The notes: a model not told the origin generated them from the letters alone. A stretch of 64,000 nt of DNA from Mayfieldus sp963781495 (GCA_963781495.1 CAWAFX010000002.1:682001-746000), one strand, 5' to 3'. Positions 16,508-26,097 are shown, numbered from the stretch's first letter. Numbers and translations are program-made.

Positions 16508-18954
16508 GAACGACCGTGGCCCGCGTACTCGGCTTCGCGTCCGTCGCGGGCAGGCTCGAGGCTGAGCTTCTGCCACGGGCCCTCGCCGGCCATCGGCTGG
16601 GTGCGGCCCCAGAGCCAGTCCTCCTGCAGGTCGTCGTAGTGGGGGCTGCCGGGATGACCCGACTGGCCGGTGAACATCTGCCAGCGCGAGGAGTCGGGAT
16701 CGGTCGGGTCGGCGACCATGCGCCAGCTCGGCGCCCAGACGGCGCGGAAGGGGTCGTTGGGGTCATAGGCAATCTGGCTCACCGTCTCCTGGGCGCCGCC
16801 GGTCGGCAGGCGGCGGTTGAGCAGCCGGCGCAGCAGCGGGTTTGCCGACCCGAGGGCGTGCGGGAACTCCATCTCGTGGACACGGCCCCAGCGCCAGCCC
16901 TCGGGGTCGGGCCCGAAGCGTTCCTCGAGGTCGTCCAGCGCGCCGCGCAGCGCGTCGAGCACGAGTGCATCCCAGGGCCGGCCGATCAGCTCCGCGTCGG
17001 CCTGCGCCCAGAGAGCCAGCAGGTGCGACTGCCAGCGCCAGGGTGCGGTGACGTGACTGGTGAAGCCGTTGTCGGAGCGGTCCAGGTAGCGCTCGGCGAG
17101 GTCGCGGTCGCGCAGCACGGCGCGCGCGAACTCGCGCCCGAGCCGCAGCGTGAAGGCCTGATAGATCGTCGCCGCAACCGAGCTCGGGGCCATCGAGCCG
17201 TCCCAGCTGCGCAGGCGCTCGATCGCCCGCGTCTCGCGCTGCCCGGGCGCATGCAGGCGGCCCAGCCGCCGCGCCGTCTCCAGCCCGGGGATCGAGTGGA
17301 CGTCGGTCTGCATGCGCTCGAAGCCGTCGATGTCGTGCTCGTCGCTTGCCCGCAGCATGGCCTCGATCCGGCGGGCGCGGAAGCCGTCGAGGTATTCGCT
17401 CGAGATGTGGTGGGGGAAGTCGTCGCCGACGATGCGGTTGTTGGCGGTGACCAGATAGCCGCTGTCGGGGTCGACCAGCTCCGGCAGCTCGTCGTAGGGC
17501 ACCGTGCCCTCCCACTCGTACTCGCCGCTCCAGCCCGGCTTCGGCAGGTCGGGGCAGTCGCCGCGCCGGAGCGGCAGCCGGCCGACCAGCTTGTAGCCGA
17601 TCGATCCCTGGCGGTCGGCCCAGATCAGGTTCGAGACCGGGGTCGAGTGGCCGCGCATCAGCTCGACCAGCTCCGGGCCCGAGGTGACGTCGAGGATGTG
17701 GACGTTGGCGGCGCTCAGGGTCGGCTCGTCGAGGCTGAGCCAGCGCAGCGCCAGCGGCTGCCCGGGGTCGGCGCGCAGGGGCTCGTTGACGATCGGGCCG
17801 TGGTGGGTGCGCCGCACCTCCAGCGTCTCGGCCCCGCGGCCCTTGACCGCGATCTCCTCCTGCTCGATCTCCAGCGGCAGCCACTCGCCCTCGAACTCGT
17901 AGCGGTCGCCGTCGATCCGCTCGACGAAGAGGTCCTGGACGTCGGCCATCACGTTGGTGAAGGTCCAGGCGACGTCGTCGTTCTGACCCATGTATATGCC
18001 GGGCAGGCCGGCCATCGAAGCGCCGCGGGCGGTGCGACCGTCGAGCTGCAGGCCGACCTGGAACCAGATCCCGGGCATGCTCGGGGGCAGGTGCGGATCG
18101 CCGGCGATCAGCGGCCTACCGCTGGCGGTCAGGTCGCCGCTGACGGCCCAGTTGTTGGAGCCGCTGGCGCCGACCGGCTGGCCCATCGACTCGCGGATCT
18201 GGGCGATCTGCCCGGCGATCGCCATCCCGTCGCCGCTCCACTGCTCCTGCATGACGATCGGGTTGCCGGCCGGGTAGGTCGGGTCGAGGCGGGCCGCCAG
18301 CTCGGGGCCGAGCTCGCGCAGCATGTCGGCGCGCAGCAGCTCGTGCTCCCAGTTGGTCGAGAGGCCAAAGGCGAGCAGCTTTCCGATCGCCAGCATGTCG
18401 GCCGGCCGCCAGCCCTCGAAGTCGAGCCGCAGCAGCTGCATCTCGAAGGGCAGCGCCCGCGCCGAGTCGACCGCGGCGCCGACCCCGGCGCAGTAGGAAT
18501 CCAGCAGCGCCCGCAGGCCGGGCTCCAGCTCGGCCTCCTCCCGCTCGGCGATCCGCCGCAGGCCGAGGGTCCGCATCAGGCGGTCGACCGGCAGCCCCTC
18601 GGGTCCGGCGAACTCGGCCAGCCTCCCCGCCGTGACCCGGCGGTAGAAGTCCATCTGCCAGAGGCGCTCGCGGGCGTGGCAGAAGCCCTGGCCGAACCAG
18701 AGGTCCTCGGCCGTCCGGGCGCGCACCGTCGGCACCCCCCAGCGGTCGCTGACGATCTCGATCGGGGCCGAGATCCCGGCCAGGCGGATCTCGCCCCACC
18801 ACTTCGGCAGCGGCCGGCGCAGGAGCCGGTACCAGAGCGCCCCCAGCACGGCGCCCCCCAGGGCTGCCCCGGCGACGCCGGCGATCGCCCCCGAGATCGC
18901 GAGACGGCGGGGCAGCGAGCTGCCGCGGCCGAACGGGAGCGGGTTCGCGAGCAC
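16504..18954 (-). CDS. Penicillin acylase-family (Ntn) hydrolase
   Basis: 816 residues from GTG. A membrane-anchor or signal segment spans about residues 18-45. The precursor then follows the penicillin amidase pattern: alpha-chain with GVPTVRARTAEDLWFGQGF and ERLWQMDFYRR, then Ser266 in SGSNNWAVSG, the autocatalytic cleavage point and N-terminal nucleophile, followed by AGDPHLPPSMPGIWFQ. The beta-chain continues to the C-terminus with TANNRIVGDDFP and GQSGHPGSPHYDD. These enzymes hydrolyse amides such as N-acyl homoserine lactones, aculeacin or beta-lactam side chains; which one is unknown. It sits between hddC and rmlA within the sugar series. Confidence 0.9.
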   Translation of the reverse strand: MLANPLPFGRGSSLPRRLAISGAIAGVAGAALGGAVLGALWYRLLRRPLPKWWGEIRLAGISAPIEIVSDRWGVPTVRARTAEDLWFGQGFCHARERLWQMDFYRRVTAGRLAEFAGPEGLPVDRLMRTLGLRRIAEREEAELEPGLRALLDSYCAGVGAAVDSARALPFEMQLLRLDFEGWRPADMLAIGKLLAFGLSTNWEHELLRADMLRELGPELAARLDPTYPAGNPIVMQEQWSGDGMAIAGQIAQIRESMGQPVGASGSNNWAVSGDLTASGRPLIAGDPHLPPSMPGIWFQVGLQLDGRTARGASMAGLPGIYMGQNDDVAWTFTNVMADVQDLFVERIDGDRYEFEGEWLPLEIEQEEIAVKGRGAETLEVRRTHHGPIVNEPLRADPGQPLALRWLSLDEPTLSAANVHILDVTSGPELVELMRGHSTPVSNLIWADRQGSIGYKLVGRLPLRRGDCPDLPKPGWSGEYEWEGTVPYDELPELVDPDSGYLVTANNRIVGDDFPHHISSEYLDGFRARRIEAMLRASDEHDIDGFERMQTDVHSIPGLETARRLGRLHAPGQRETRAIERLRSWDGSMAPSSVAATIYQAFTLRLGREFARAVLRDRDLAERYLDRSDNGFTSHVTAPWRWQSHLLALWAQADAELIGRPWDALVLDALRGALDDLEERFGPDPEGWRWGRVHEMEFPHALGSANPLLRRLLNRRLPTGGAQETVSQIAYDPNDPFRAVWAPSWRMVADPTDPDSSRWQMFTGQSGHPGSPHYDDLQEDWLWGRTQPMAGEGPWQKLSLEPARDGREAEYAGHGRS

Positions 18955-18966
18955 CCGACCTAGATA

Positions 18967-19701
18967 TCAGGAATCGGGGTCTTCGACCGGATCCCGGGCG
19001 AGGAAGGCCTCGAGGTCGCGCAGCCCCTCGGGCGAGCCGGCCTCGTAGAAGCGCTCGCCGACCTCGAGCCCGGCCAGCTCGCCGGCAAGGCTGAGATCGC
19101 GCAGCAGCCCGGCGAGATCGGCGACCTCGCCGGGCTCGCACCGATCGGCAACGATCTCGCGCCGCAGGACCGAGAGCCCGTAGTCGATCCAGTGCATCTC
19201 GGCGACCCGGTCGGCGGGGCGGGACTTGTCGTAGAGGACGACGCGGCCGTCGCGCAGGATCGCGTTGCTGGCGTCCCAGCGGTCGTCGTTGCGAAACAGG
19301 GTCATCAGCGCCGGCGCCTCGGCGGCCTCCCAGGCGCGCTCGACCTCCCCCATGTCGGTCGGCAGGTAGGAGTCGCCGTAGAGGACGAAGAAGGCCGGCT
19401 CCAGCTCCCCGAGGTCCTGCGCGAGGCGAAGAGCCCCTGCCGTCCCGCGCAGATGCTCGCCCTCGTCGACGTAGGTCACCCGCAGCCCCCAGCGACTGCC
19501 GTCGCCGACGTGGTCGCGGATCATCTCGCCGCGGTAGCCGACGCTGTAGAGGACCCGCTCGACCCCCTGGGAGGAGAGGTGGCGCAGCTGCCAGTCCGCG
19601 AACGGGCGCCCGGCGACCGGCAGCAGCGCCTTCGGCATCTGCTCGGTCTGCGGGCGCAGCCGGGTCCCCAGCCCCCCGGCCAGGATCACGCACTGCAGCA
19701 T
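18967..19701 (-). CDS. hddC: Heptose-1-phosphate guanylyltransferase (HddC-like)
   Basis: 244 residues from ATG overlapping the hddA stop (TGATG). A nucleotidyltransferase with the signature GGLGTRLRPQTEQMPKALLP, the metal-binding LYGDSYLPTD and the acceptor region HWIDYGLSVLRREI. Family members activate sugar-1-phosphates with NTP. Because HddA-, GmhA- and GmhB-type genes are in the same transcription unit, the likely product is GDP-D-glycero-alpha-D-manno-heptose. Without that context one could only say sugar-phosphate nucleotidyltransferase. Confidence 0.8.
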   Translation of the reverse strand: MLQCVILAGGLGTRLRPQTEQMPKALLPVAGRPFADWQLRHLSSQGVERVLYSVGYRGEMIRDHVGDGSRWGLRVTYVDEGEHLRGTAGALRLAQDLGELEPAFFVLYGDSYLPTDMGEVERAWEAAEAPALMTLFRNDDRWDASNAILRDGRVVLYDKSRPADRVAEMHWIDYGLSVLRREIVADRCEPGEVADLAGLLRDLSLAGELAGLEVGERFYEAGSPEGLRDLEAFLARDPVEDPDS

Positions 19702-20681
19702 CAGTCGCGAACGATCAGCCGGGAACCGTCGTAGTCGAAGGAGAAGCGGACCTCGCCCAGTCCCAGCTCGCTCATCGCCGCCCGCACCGGAGCCGGATCC
19801 TCGGCGTAGAAGAGCAGAAAGCCCCCGGCACCGGCGCCGACCAGCTTCCCGCCCAGCGCCCCGGCTTCGCGCCCGGCCTCGTACCAGCGGTCGACGTCAT
19901 CGCTCGACATCCCCTTGCTGCGGCGGCGCTTGTTCTGCCAGTGCTCGTCCATCAGCTCGCCGAAGCGGCGCGTGTCGCCGGCCTCCAGCGCGGCCTTGGT
20001 CCGGGCGCCGAGCTCGGCGACGGTGTCGAGGTTGGCGATCATCTCCGCGTCATCTGACTCGGAGCGCTTGCGCTGGTCCTCGAGCATCGAGTCGGCGTCG
20101 CGGGCGTAGCCGGTGAAGAACAGCAGCAGCCGCTCCTCGAGCTCGTGCAGGGTCTCCTGGCTGATCATCAGCGGCGAGACGTGGACCCGGCCATCGGTCT
20201 CGAATTCGAAGTTGGTCAGGCCCCCGAAGGCGGCGATGTACTGGTCCTGCTTGCCGACCGGGCGCCCGAGGCGGTCGATCTCGATGTTGCAGGCCTCCTC
20301 GGCCAGGCCGCCGGTCGCGACGTGCTCGCGCTTCAGCGCGTAGAGGGTCCGCAGCACCCCGACCGTGAAGGCGCCCGAGGAGCCGAGCCCGGTTCCGGAG
20401 GGGATGTCGGCGAGGCTGACGAGCTCGATCGCCGGCCCGACCGGGTGCATCTTCAGCGCCTCGCGGATGATCGGGTGGCGGATCTCCTCCACCTCGGAGG
20501 CGCGCTCGAGCTCGGAGTACTTGATGAAGTAGTCGTCGGTGAAGGTGCGGTTGACGGCGACGTAGATGTACTTGTCGATCGCCGCCGAGAGCACGGCGCC
20601 GCCGCGGCGTCCGTAGTAGGAGGGCAGGTCGGTGCCGCCGCCGCCGAGCGTGATCCGAAGCGGGGTTCGGGTGATGATCAC
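19701..20681 (-). CDS. hddA: D-glycero-alpha-D-manno-heptose-7-phosphate kinase (HddA-like)
   Basis: 326 residues from GTG. GHMP kinase: N-terminal RTPLRITLGGGGTDLPSYY, ATP-binding loop IPSGTGLGSSGAFTVG at about residue 92, and the C-terminal KLVGAGAGGFLLFYA motif 3. The GGGTDLP variant is characteristic of the HddA/fucokinase-like subgroup. It phosphorylates heptose 7-phosphate at C1 to the 1,7-bisphosphate, upstream of GmhB and HddC encoded nearby. Length and motifs are complete. Confidence 0.88.
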   Translation of the reverse strand: MIITRTPLRITLGGGGTDLPSYYGRRGGAVLSAAIDKYIYVAVNRTFTDDYFIKYSELERASEVEEIRHPIIREALKMHPVGPAIELVSLADIPSGTGLGSSGAFTVGVLRTLYALKREHVATGGLAEEACNIEIDRLGRPVGKQDQYIAAFGGLTNFEFETDGRVHVSPLMISQETLHELEERLLLFFTGYARDADSMLEDQRKRSESDDAEMIANLDTVAELGARTKAALEAGDTRRFGELMDEHWQNKRRRSKGMSSDDVDRWYEAGREAGALGGKLVGAGAGGFLLFYAEDPAPVRAAMSELGLGEVRFSFDYDGSRLIVRD

Positions 20682-20685
20682 GGCG

Positions 20686-23600
20686 CTATCGAATCAGCCG
20701 CACGGCCGAGACGTCCTGGCGGGGGAAGAAGTCGAGATAGAGGTGGCGGCCGCGATAGCCGTGCCACTGGGCGCAGTTGTCGACCGGGACGATGTAGCGG
20801 CGGCCCTTTCCGGCCATCGTCTTGAAGGTGATCTCGCGCTGCGGCGAGGGACGGCTCTGGCGGTCATAGAGCGCGACGTCACCGTCTCTGAAGCCCTTCG
20901 GCCCGGCGTCGAGCTCTAGCCAGCGGTAATCGGTCCAGCGCGTTCCGGCCGGAGGCGAGACCTCCATCTGCGGCGGACGGACGCGCTGGTTGATCTGCCC
21001 GTAGACGGCGCTGGGCGTGATCGCAACGGAGCGGCCGCCGACCTGCACCTCCCCTTTGGCCGGCGTTCCGCCCTGCGGGACGAGCTCTGTGAGCTCGCCG
21101 CCGGAACGGGAGACGCCGTAGACGTGCAGGCCGCCGGGCGACCCCAGCTTCGCCGCCGGGATCTGGATCGAGAAGCCGCTGCGTTCGAAGCCGGAGGGAA
21201 GGCCGTAGGCGACGACGTCAGGGCGGTCGATGTGGGGCCTGGCTCGCCCGACCACCCTGCCGCCGTCGACAGCGATCACCTCCCGTGCCGGCAGCTTCGC
21301 CTTCGGGTCGCCGGCCCAGCCGACGATCGTCAGGGTCGGCCGCCCCGGTGGGCGCGCCCGGGCGCCGGCGCCCTTCGCTCCTGGTGAAGGCTCGCCCGGG
21401 CCGCTGAGGAAATTCGGCGCCTTTCCCCAGTTGCACTGCTGGGTCTGGAACGGCAGCCCGTGGACGATCGGCTTCAGCTCCAGCTTCGGATTGACCTTGG
21501 CGAGTGGTGGCATGTCGCGGCGCACGTAGATCGTGTGCGAGTGGGTTGTAAGAAGGGGCCGGTAGTGGTCGAGGATCCACCGGCTCATCAGGTAGTTGCG
21601 GACCATGGTCGGGATCCCGTCCCAATTGGAGAGGCCGATCACGATCGTGTCGTCATAGATGATCATCTTCGGCCGGGCGCGTTTGAGTTCGTCGATCGCG
21701 TTTTGCTGCAGCTCCGCATTCAGCTCGAGGCTGGCGTGGAAGTAGCGGATCGCCGGGTCGCGGTCGATCAGGTAGAAGAAGAGCGCCGGCTCGTTGCTGA
21801 AGTCGTAGAGGCGGTCGCCCGGCTTCAGGTAGGCGTCGATGACGTGGTGCAGGTCGCGGTACATCGACATGTCGAAGTAGGCCGAGTAGCCCAGACGCGC
21901 GAACTTCGGCTCCCCCCAGCTCTTCCCGCGGAAGCTGGCGGGAGCATCGGAGACCCGGTCGCTGAGCGAGGACCAGGCCAGCACCGTGACCAGAATCACC
22001 AGCACGAGGGAGAGCGGGTGGGCGGTCGGCCAGGGTATGCGGCGCCTCGCCACCCAGCGGCTCAGCATCTGCTCCAGCGGGTCGATCAGCCGGTAGGCGA
22101 CATAGAGGACCAAGGGCAGCGCCACGCCGTAGGTCTGGAACAGGTGCCCCCCATCCATCCGGTAGAGGAACTTCGGGTAGTAGAAGAAGAGAAAGATCGC
22201 GACCGCGCCCATGACCCACTCGTCGGTGCGAAAGCCGCGCCGCTGCCGCAGTCGCACCACCGCATAGGCGACGCAGATCAGCATCGACACCAGGGGCGCG
22301 ATCGCGGCGAAGTAGAAGAGCAGGCCCAGGTAGCCGTACGGGGTGACCGGCAGGCTGCTGGCGAGCGAGTGCTCCGCCAGCAGCTGGCGGTTGACGTAGA
22401 CGAAGTCGTCGAGGGCGCCATTTGCGGCCAGGTAGCCGAGGAACGCGGCAGCGAGGGCGAGCGACGCGAGGTAGAACCAGATCGTGCGCTGAAACGTGAC
22501 GGTCACCGGATCCCCGGGCCGGCGCCCGTACCACTCGTAGAGCACCACCACGACGCCAACCGCGATCAGGGCCGGCGCCGCCTCCGGGACGAGGATCGTC
22601 TGGCCGACGCTCGCCAGGCCCAGCCCCGCCGCCCGCGAAGCCGAGGGATGGTCAAGCGTGGCCGCGAGGAAGATCAGGATCAGCGGCCAGAATATGAAGC
22701 GGAAGTCGACCGCCGCCAGTGCCTCCTGTTCGGGGCCGAGCAGGGTTCCCACCGAGAGCAGCCCGATCAGCAGCAGGAACAGCCAGTTGCGCCCGAACAG
22801 GTAGACGCAGAGCAGGTAGACCGAGACCAGGTAGAGCGGGTGTAGCAGCACGGTCACGCCCATGACCGCACCCCAGCGGCTGTGCTCGAAGATCGCGAAC
22901 CCGGGCAGTGGGTTGAAGGCGTCCGAGAGCAGGCCATGGGTGAGGACGACATCGCGCCAGGGAAACCAGCCATCGCTGATCAGCCGCGATCCGACCAGCT
23001 GCTCGCCGCTGTGGAACGTGTCGACCCCCGGCGGCGGCCCATAGAAATGACTGACGAGCAGGAAGATCGCAAGCGGCGCCGTCAGCAGCAGCAGGCTGCC
23101 GCGCTCGAGTGCCTGCGCGGCACCAAGTGACTCGGTCCTGCGCCCCGCCCGGACCACGAACCCGCCTGCGACCGCCGCCAGCGGCAGCCCGAGCCAGGCC
23201 GGAAACCAGTGGTAGTGATGGATCGTCGAGTCCTTCACGACCTCGACCTGGGTTGTGGCCGACACGGCCACCAGGCCGGCCACAGCGAGCGGCCCCCCGA
23301 CTGAGTTCGCGAGCGCCAACCGCGCCTCGAAGCCGCGGCCCCCGCCGCCCCATCGGCCCAGCGCCGCCGCAGCCAGCAGCACCGCGGCAGCGTAGATCGC
23401 GGTCCCGAGCGGCAGCCAGAGCCAGATCGAATCGGCGACGATCCCGACCTCGAGGCCGAGCAGCAGGCCGGCGAAGCCGATCCGGGCCGCGGCGATCGCC
23501 CGCCGCTTGGCGCTTGACGCATTGGCCAGCGGCGCAGCGGCCAGCGCCGGGCCCTGCGCCGGCGCCGGGGTGACGGCACGCAACGGCCCCTGGGGCGGCG

Positions 23601-23817
23601 GCGGCGCGAGGCCGAGCCGGGGGCCGATCCGGGTCAGCCCGAGGAAGATCAGCAGCGCCGCGAGGGGGAAGAACCCGACCGCCAGGTAGTAGCCGCGGAT
23701 CCAGTTCTCGATGTTGAAAGCCGCCCAGGCGTTGTAACCGACGATGTCGGTGCGCTGGTCGAAGGGGCCCCAGAGCTGCCAGATCGCCAGCGCCGTCAGG
23801 ACTGCCGCCAGGGCCAC
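20686..23817 (-). CDS. Large polytopic membrane protein, glycosyltransferase-like
   Basis: 1043 residues from GTG 23817; the frame is open upstream to the transaldolase stop without another good start, so a few N-terminal residues may be missing. About a dozen hydrophobic segments cover residues 1 to about 660, with an early periplasmic DTFHSGEQLVGSRLISDGWFP-like loop rich in acidic and aromatic residues as in GT-C glycosyltransferases. A soluble region follows (GDRLYDFSNEPALFFYLIDRD, RPKMIIYDDT) and a C-terminal all-beta part from about residue 790. It lies between the transaldolase and hddA genes. Likely adds or decorates a lipid-linked glycan on the outer face of the membrane (inference). 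Confidence 0.7.
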   Translation of the reverse strand: MALAAVLTALAIWQLWGPFDQRTDIVGYNAWAAFNIENWIRGYYLAVGFFPLAALLIFLGLTRIGPRLGLAPPPPQGPLRAVTPAPAQGPALAAAPLANASSAKRRAIAAARIGFAGLLLGLEVGIVADSIWLWLPLGTAIYAAAVLLAAAALGRWGGGGRGFEARLALANSVGGPLAVAGLVAVSATTQVEVVKDSTIHHYHWFPAWLGLPLAAVAGGFVVRAGRRTESLGAAQALERGSLLLLTAPLAIFLLVSHFYGPPPGVDTFHSGEQLVGSRLISDGWFPWRDVVLTHGLLSDAFNPLPGFAIFEHSRWGAVMGVTVLLHPLYLVSVYLLCVYLFGRNWLFLLLIGLLSVGTLLGPEQEALAAVDFRFIFWPLILIFLAATLDHPSASRAAGLGLASVGQTILVPEAAPALIAVGVVVVLYEWYGRRPGDPVTVTFQRTIWFYLASLALAAAFLGYLAANGALDDFVYVNRQLLAEHSLASSLPVTPYGYLGLLFYFAAIAPLVSMLICVAYAVVRLRQRRGFRTDEWVMGAVAIFLFFYYPKFLYRMDGGHLFQTYGVALPLVLYVAYRLIDPLEQMLSRWVARRRIPWPTAHPLSLVLVILVTVLAWSSLSDRVSDAPASFRGKSWGEPKFARLGYSAYFDMSMYRDLHHVIDAYLKPGDRLYDFSNEPALFFYLIDRDPAIRYFHASLELNAELQQNAIDELKRARPKMIIYDDTIVIGLSNWDGIPTMVRNYLMSRWILDHYRPLLTTHSHTIYVRRDMPPLAKVNPKLELKPIVHGLPFQTQQCNWGKAPNFLSGPGEPSPGAKGAGARARPPGRPTLTIVGWAGDPKAKLPAREVIAVDGGRVVGRARPHIDRPDVVAYGLPSGFERSGFSIQIPAAKLGSPGGLHVYGVSRSGGELTELVPQGGTPAKGEVQVGGRSVAITPSAVYGQINQRVRPPQMEVSPPAGTRWTDYRWLELDAGPKGFRDGDVALYDRQSRPSPQREITFKTMAGKGRRYIVPVDNCAQWHGYRGRHLYLDFFPRQDVSAVRLIR

Positions 23818-23858
23818 GGAGGCCCCGACGCGGATCGCGGCGCTGCGTCGAAGCTCGC

Positions 23859-24578
23859 TCAGAGCGTGAAGGACGCCGATTGGGCCGACTGGTGAAACAT
23901 CTTCACGGTGTCGAGCGAGAACTCGTCGAGGTCCTTGCCCAGGGTCGGCAGCTTCGCGAGCACGTCGTGGGTCACGGTGATGATGTGACAGCCGATCTCG
24001 TCCGCCTGGACGACGTTGAGCAGCTCGCGCGGGCTGGCCCAGAGAAGCTCGACGTCGGGATGGTCAGAGAGGTCATCGAGCGCCTCGCGCATCAGCGGGA
24101 TCGGGTCACGGCCGGTGTCGGCGACCCGGCCGGCGAAGATCGAGATGATGCTCGGCGGACCCCCTTCGAGGCAGTCGGCGACCTCGGCCGACTGCGCCGG
24201 GGTCATCAGCGCCGTCACGTTCAGCTTCACCCCGTCGGCGGCGAGCTTGCGGATCAGCTCGGCCGAGCTCTCACCGCGGGTGTTGGTGACCGGGACCTTG
24301 GTGTAGATGTTGTCGGCCCAGGAGGAGATCAGCCGCGCCTGGCGCTCCATGTCGCCGAACTCGTCCGAGAAGACCTCGAAGGAGACCGCCTTGCCGTCGA
24401 CCGCCTCCAGCACCTGGTTGGCGAACTCCTCGTAGACCATCGAGCCGTTGGCCTTCGCCATCAGGGTCGGGTTGGTCGTGAAGCCCTTGATCAGCGGGTC
24501 CTTGGCCAGCCGCGCGATCCCCTCGAGGTCGGCGCCGTCGGCGAAGATCTTGATCTTCAGGTCATCGACTGTGGGCAT
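23859..24578 (-). CDS. tal: Transaldolase (TalC/FSA-like) in a heptose operon
   Basis: 239 residues, the short transaldolase/fructose-6-phosphate aldolase class. Landmarks are KIKIFADGADLEG, GFTTNPTLMAKA, the Schiff-base lysine in NIYTKVPVTNTRG, KLNVTALMTPAQSA and SIFAGRVADTGRDP. Transaldolase interconverts fructose 6-phosphate plus erythrose 4-phosphate with sedoheptulose 7-phosphate plus glyceraldehyde 3-phosphate. The gene is 1 nt from gmhB, in a row with gmhA, hddA and hddC, so its job may be to supply sedoheptulose 7-phosphate for GDP-heptose. An aldolase role in another pathway cannot be excluded. Confidence 0.88.
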   Translation of the reverse strand: MPTVDDLKIKIFADGADLEGIARLAKDPLIKGFTTNPTLMAKANGSMVYEEFANQVLEAVDGKAVSFEVFSDEFGDMERQARLISSWADNIYTKVPVTNTRGESSAELIRKLAADGVKLNVTALMTPAQSAEVADCLEGGPPSIISIFAGRVADTGRDPIPLMREALDDLSDHPDVELLWASPRELLNVVQADEIGCHIITVTHDVLAKLPTLGKDLDEFSLDTVKMFHQSAQSASFTL

Positions 24579-24579
24579 G

Positions 24580-25122
24580 TCAGGCTCGTCCCTTCAGTGA
24601 CTGTTCGAGAATCCACGGCACGGCCTCGCCGAGGCTGCGCACGGTCAGATCGGGCGCCTCGGGAGGGCGTTCAGGATAACCCGCGTCGAGGAAGACAGTC
24701 GCGCAGTTGGCGCGTTTTCCGGCCTCTATGTCACGCCGGCGATCGCCGACCATGACGCTGCGCGCGAGATCGATCCCGAGCTCCGCGGCGGCGTCGAGCA
24801 GCATCCCCGGCGCCGGCTTGCGGCAGGCGCAGGCGTCGTCGTCGTCGTGGGGGCAGACGCGGACCTGATCGAGCGGCAGCAGGCGCCGGAGCTCGTCGTT
24901 GATCGCCTCGACCGCCGCGATCGTCTGGGTGCCGCGGGCGACGTCGGGCTGGTTGGAGACGACGACCAGCGCCAGCCCAGCCTCGTGCAGCGCCCGGCAC
25001 GCCTCCTCGACCCCGGGCAGAAGCTCCAGCTCGGCGACCGAGTCCGGCGGCCGCGGGATGCCGTCGACCAGAAGCGAGCGGTTCAGCACCCCGTCGCGAT
25101 CGAGGAAGGCGGCCGGCCTCAC
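24580..25122 (-). CDS. gmhB: D-glycero-D-manno-heptose-1,7-bisphosphate 7-phosphatase
   Basis: 180 residues from GTG overlapping the upstream epimerase stop. HAD-III phosphatase with the nucleophile motif FLDRDGVLN, motif II VVSNQPDVARG, the zinc-binding set CPHDDDDACACRKPAPGM characteristic of GmhB/HisB-N, and motif IV VGDRRRDIEAG. It removes the 7-phosphate from heptose 1,7-bisphosphate. The Cys/His zinc ligands and the operon context (gmhA, hddA, hddC) favour GmhB over the histidinol phosphatase reading. Confidence 0.9.
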   Translation of the reverse strand: MRPAAFLDRDGVLNRSLLVDGIPRPPDSVAELELLPGVEEACRALHEAGLALVVVSNQPDVARGTQTIAAVEAINDELRRLLPLDQVRVCPHDDDDACACRKPAPGMLLDAAAELGIDLARSVMVGDRRRDIEAGKRANCATVFLDAGYPERPPEAPDLTVRSLGEAVPWILEQSLKGRA

Positions 25123-26081
25123 AGACGACCGGCGCGGGCCTCGGGCAGCATCGCCAGCATCGAGTCGCGCAGCGCCTCGCGCGAGCCCATCTCGTTGCTC
25201 CAGCCCAGGGCGCGGATCCGCGCGGTGTCAATCCGGACCACCGGGACGTCGCCCTTCCAGCCGCGGTCGCCGCCGCTGTACTCGTACTCGACGCTCCCCG
25301 GGTCCAGCTCCAGGCACTCGGCCGCGAGGTCGGCGATCTCGGTCACGGTGATGTAGTCGCCGGTGGCGACGTTGTAGCTGCGAAACGGCTCCTCGGTCCG
25401 CTCGCCGGCGAGCAGCACCGCCTCGATCACGTCGCGCTGGTGGATGTAGGACTTGCTCTGGCTGCCGTCGCCGAGGATCGGAAGCCGCGAGGGCTCGGCG
25501 AGCAGCCGGCGGACGAAGTCGAATCCGACCCCGTGGGTCTGGCGGGCGCCGACCACGTTGCCGAAGCGAAAGGCGCAGCCGCGCAGGCCGAACATGTGGC
25601 AGTAGGAGGAGATCAGCGCCTCGCCGGCCAGCTTGCTGGCGCCGTAGGTCGAGATCGGCTCCAGGGGGCCGAAGTCCTCGCCCGCCTCGGTCTCGCCGAT
25701 GTCGCCGTAGACGCCGCTTCCCGACGCGTAGAGGATCCGCGGCGTGGCGCTGGTCCGCATTGCCTCGACGACGTGGTGGGTGAGCAGCGTCCCCTCGTCG
25801 AAGTCGATCGCCGGCTCGGTCGCGGCGCGGGCGATGTCGGGGTTGGAGGCGAGGTGGATCACGACCTCGTGCCCGGCCATCGCCTCGGTCAGCGCCCCCA
25901 GCTCCTTGACGTCGCCGCGCACGATCGCCAGCCGCTCGTCGCCGGCGTGCTGCTCGAGGTGCCACTCGCGCCCGGAGCTGAAGTTGTCGTAGACCGTCAC
26001 CTCGTCGCCGCCGGCGAGCAGGCGGTCGACGAAGTGGCTGCCGATGAAGCCGGCGCCGCCGACGATGAAGTAGCGGCTCAC
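25119..26081 (-). CDS. NAD-dependent sugar epimerase/dehydratase (extended SDR)
   Basis: 320 residues from GTG. Rossmann start FIVGGAGFIGSHFVDRLL, DNFSSGREWHLEQH, VIHLASNPDIARA, the catalytic YASGSGVYG and STYGASKLAGE (YxxxK), then GNVVGARQTHGVGFDFV. It is of the UDP-glucose 4-epimerase-like class acting on nucleotide sugars. Being placed between gmhA and gmhB, it may modify GDP-heptose (for example epimerisation), but the substrate is not determined by sequence. Confidence 0.85.
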   Translation of the reverse strand: MSRYFIVGGAGFIGSHFVDRLLAGGDEVTVYDNFSSGREWHLEQHAGDERLAIVRGDVKELGALTEAMAGHEVVIHLASNPDIARAATEPAIDFDEGTLLTHHVVEAMRTSATPRILYASGSGVYGDIGETEAGEDFGPLEPISTYGASKLAGEALISSYCHMFGLRGCAFRFGNVVGARQTHGVGFDFVRRLLAEPSRLPILGDGSQSKSYIHQRDVIEAVLLAGERTEEPFRSYNVATGDYITVTEIADLAAECLELDPGSVEYEYSGGDRGWKGDVPVVRIDTARIRALGWSNEMGSREALRDSMLAMLPEARAGRL

Positions 26082-26097
26082 GCCCCGGCCCGGAGCG

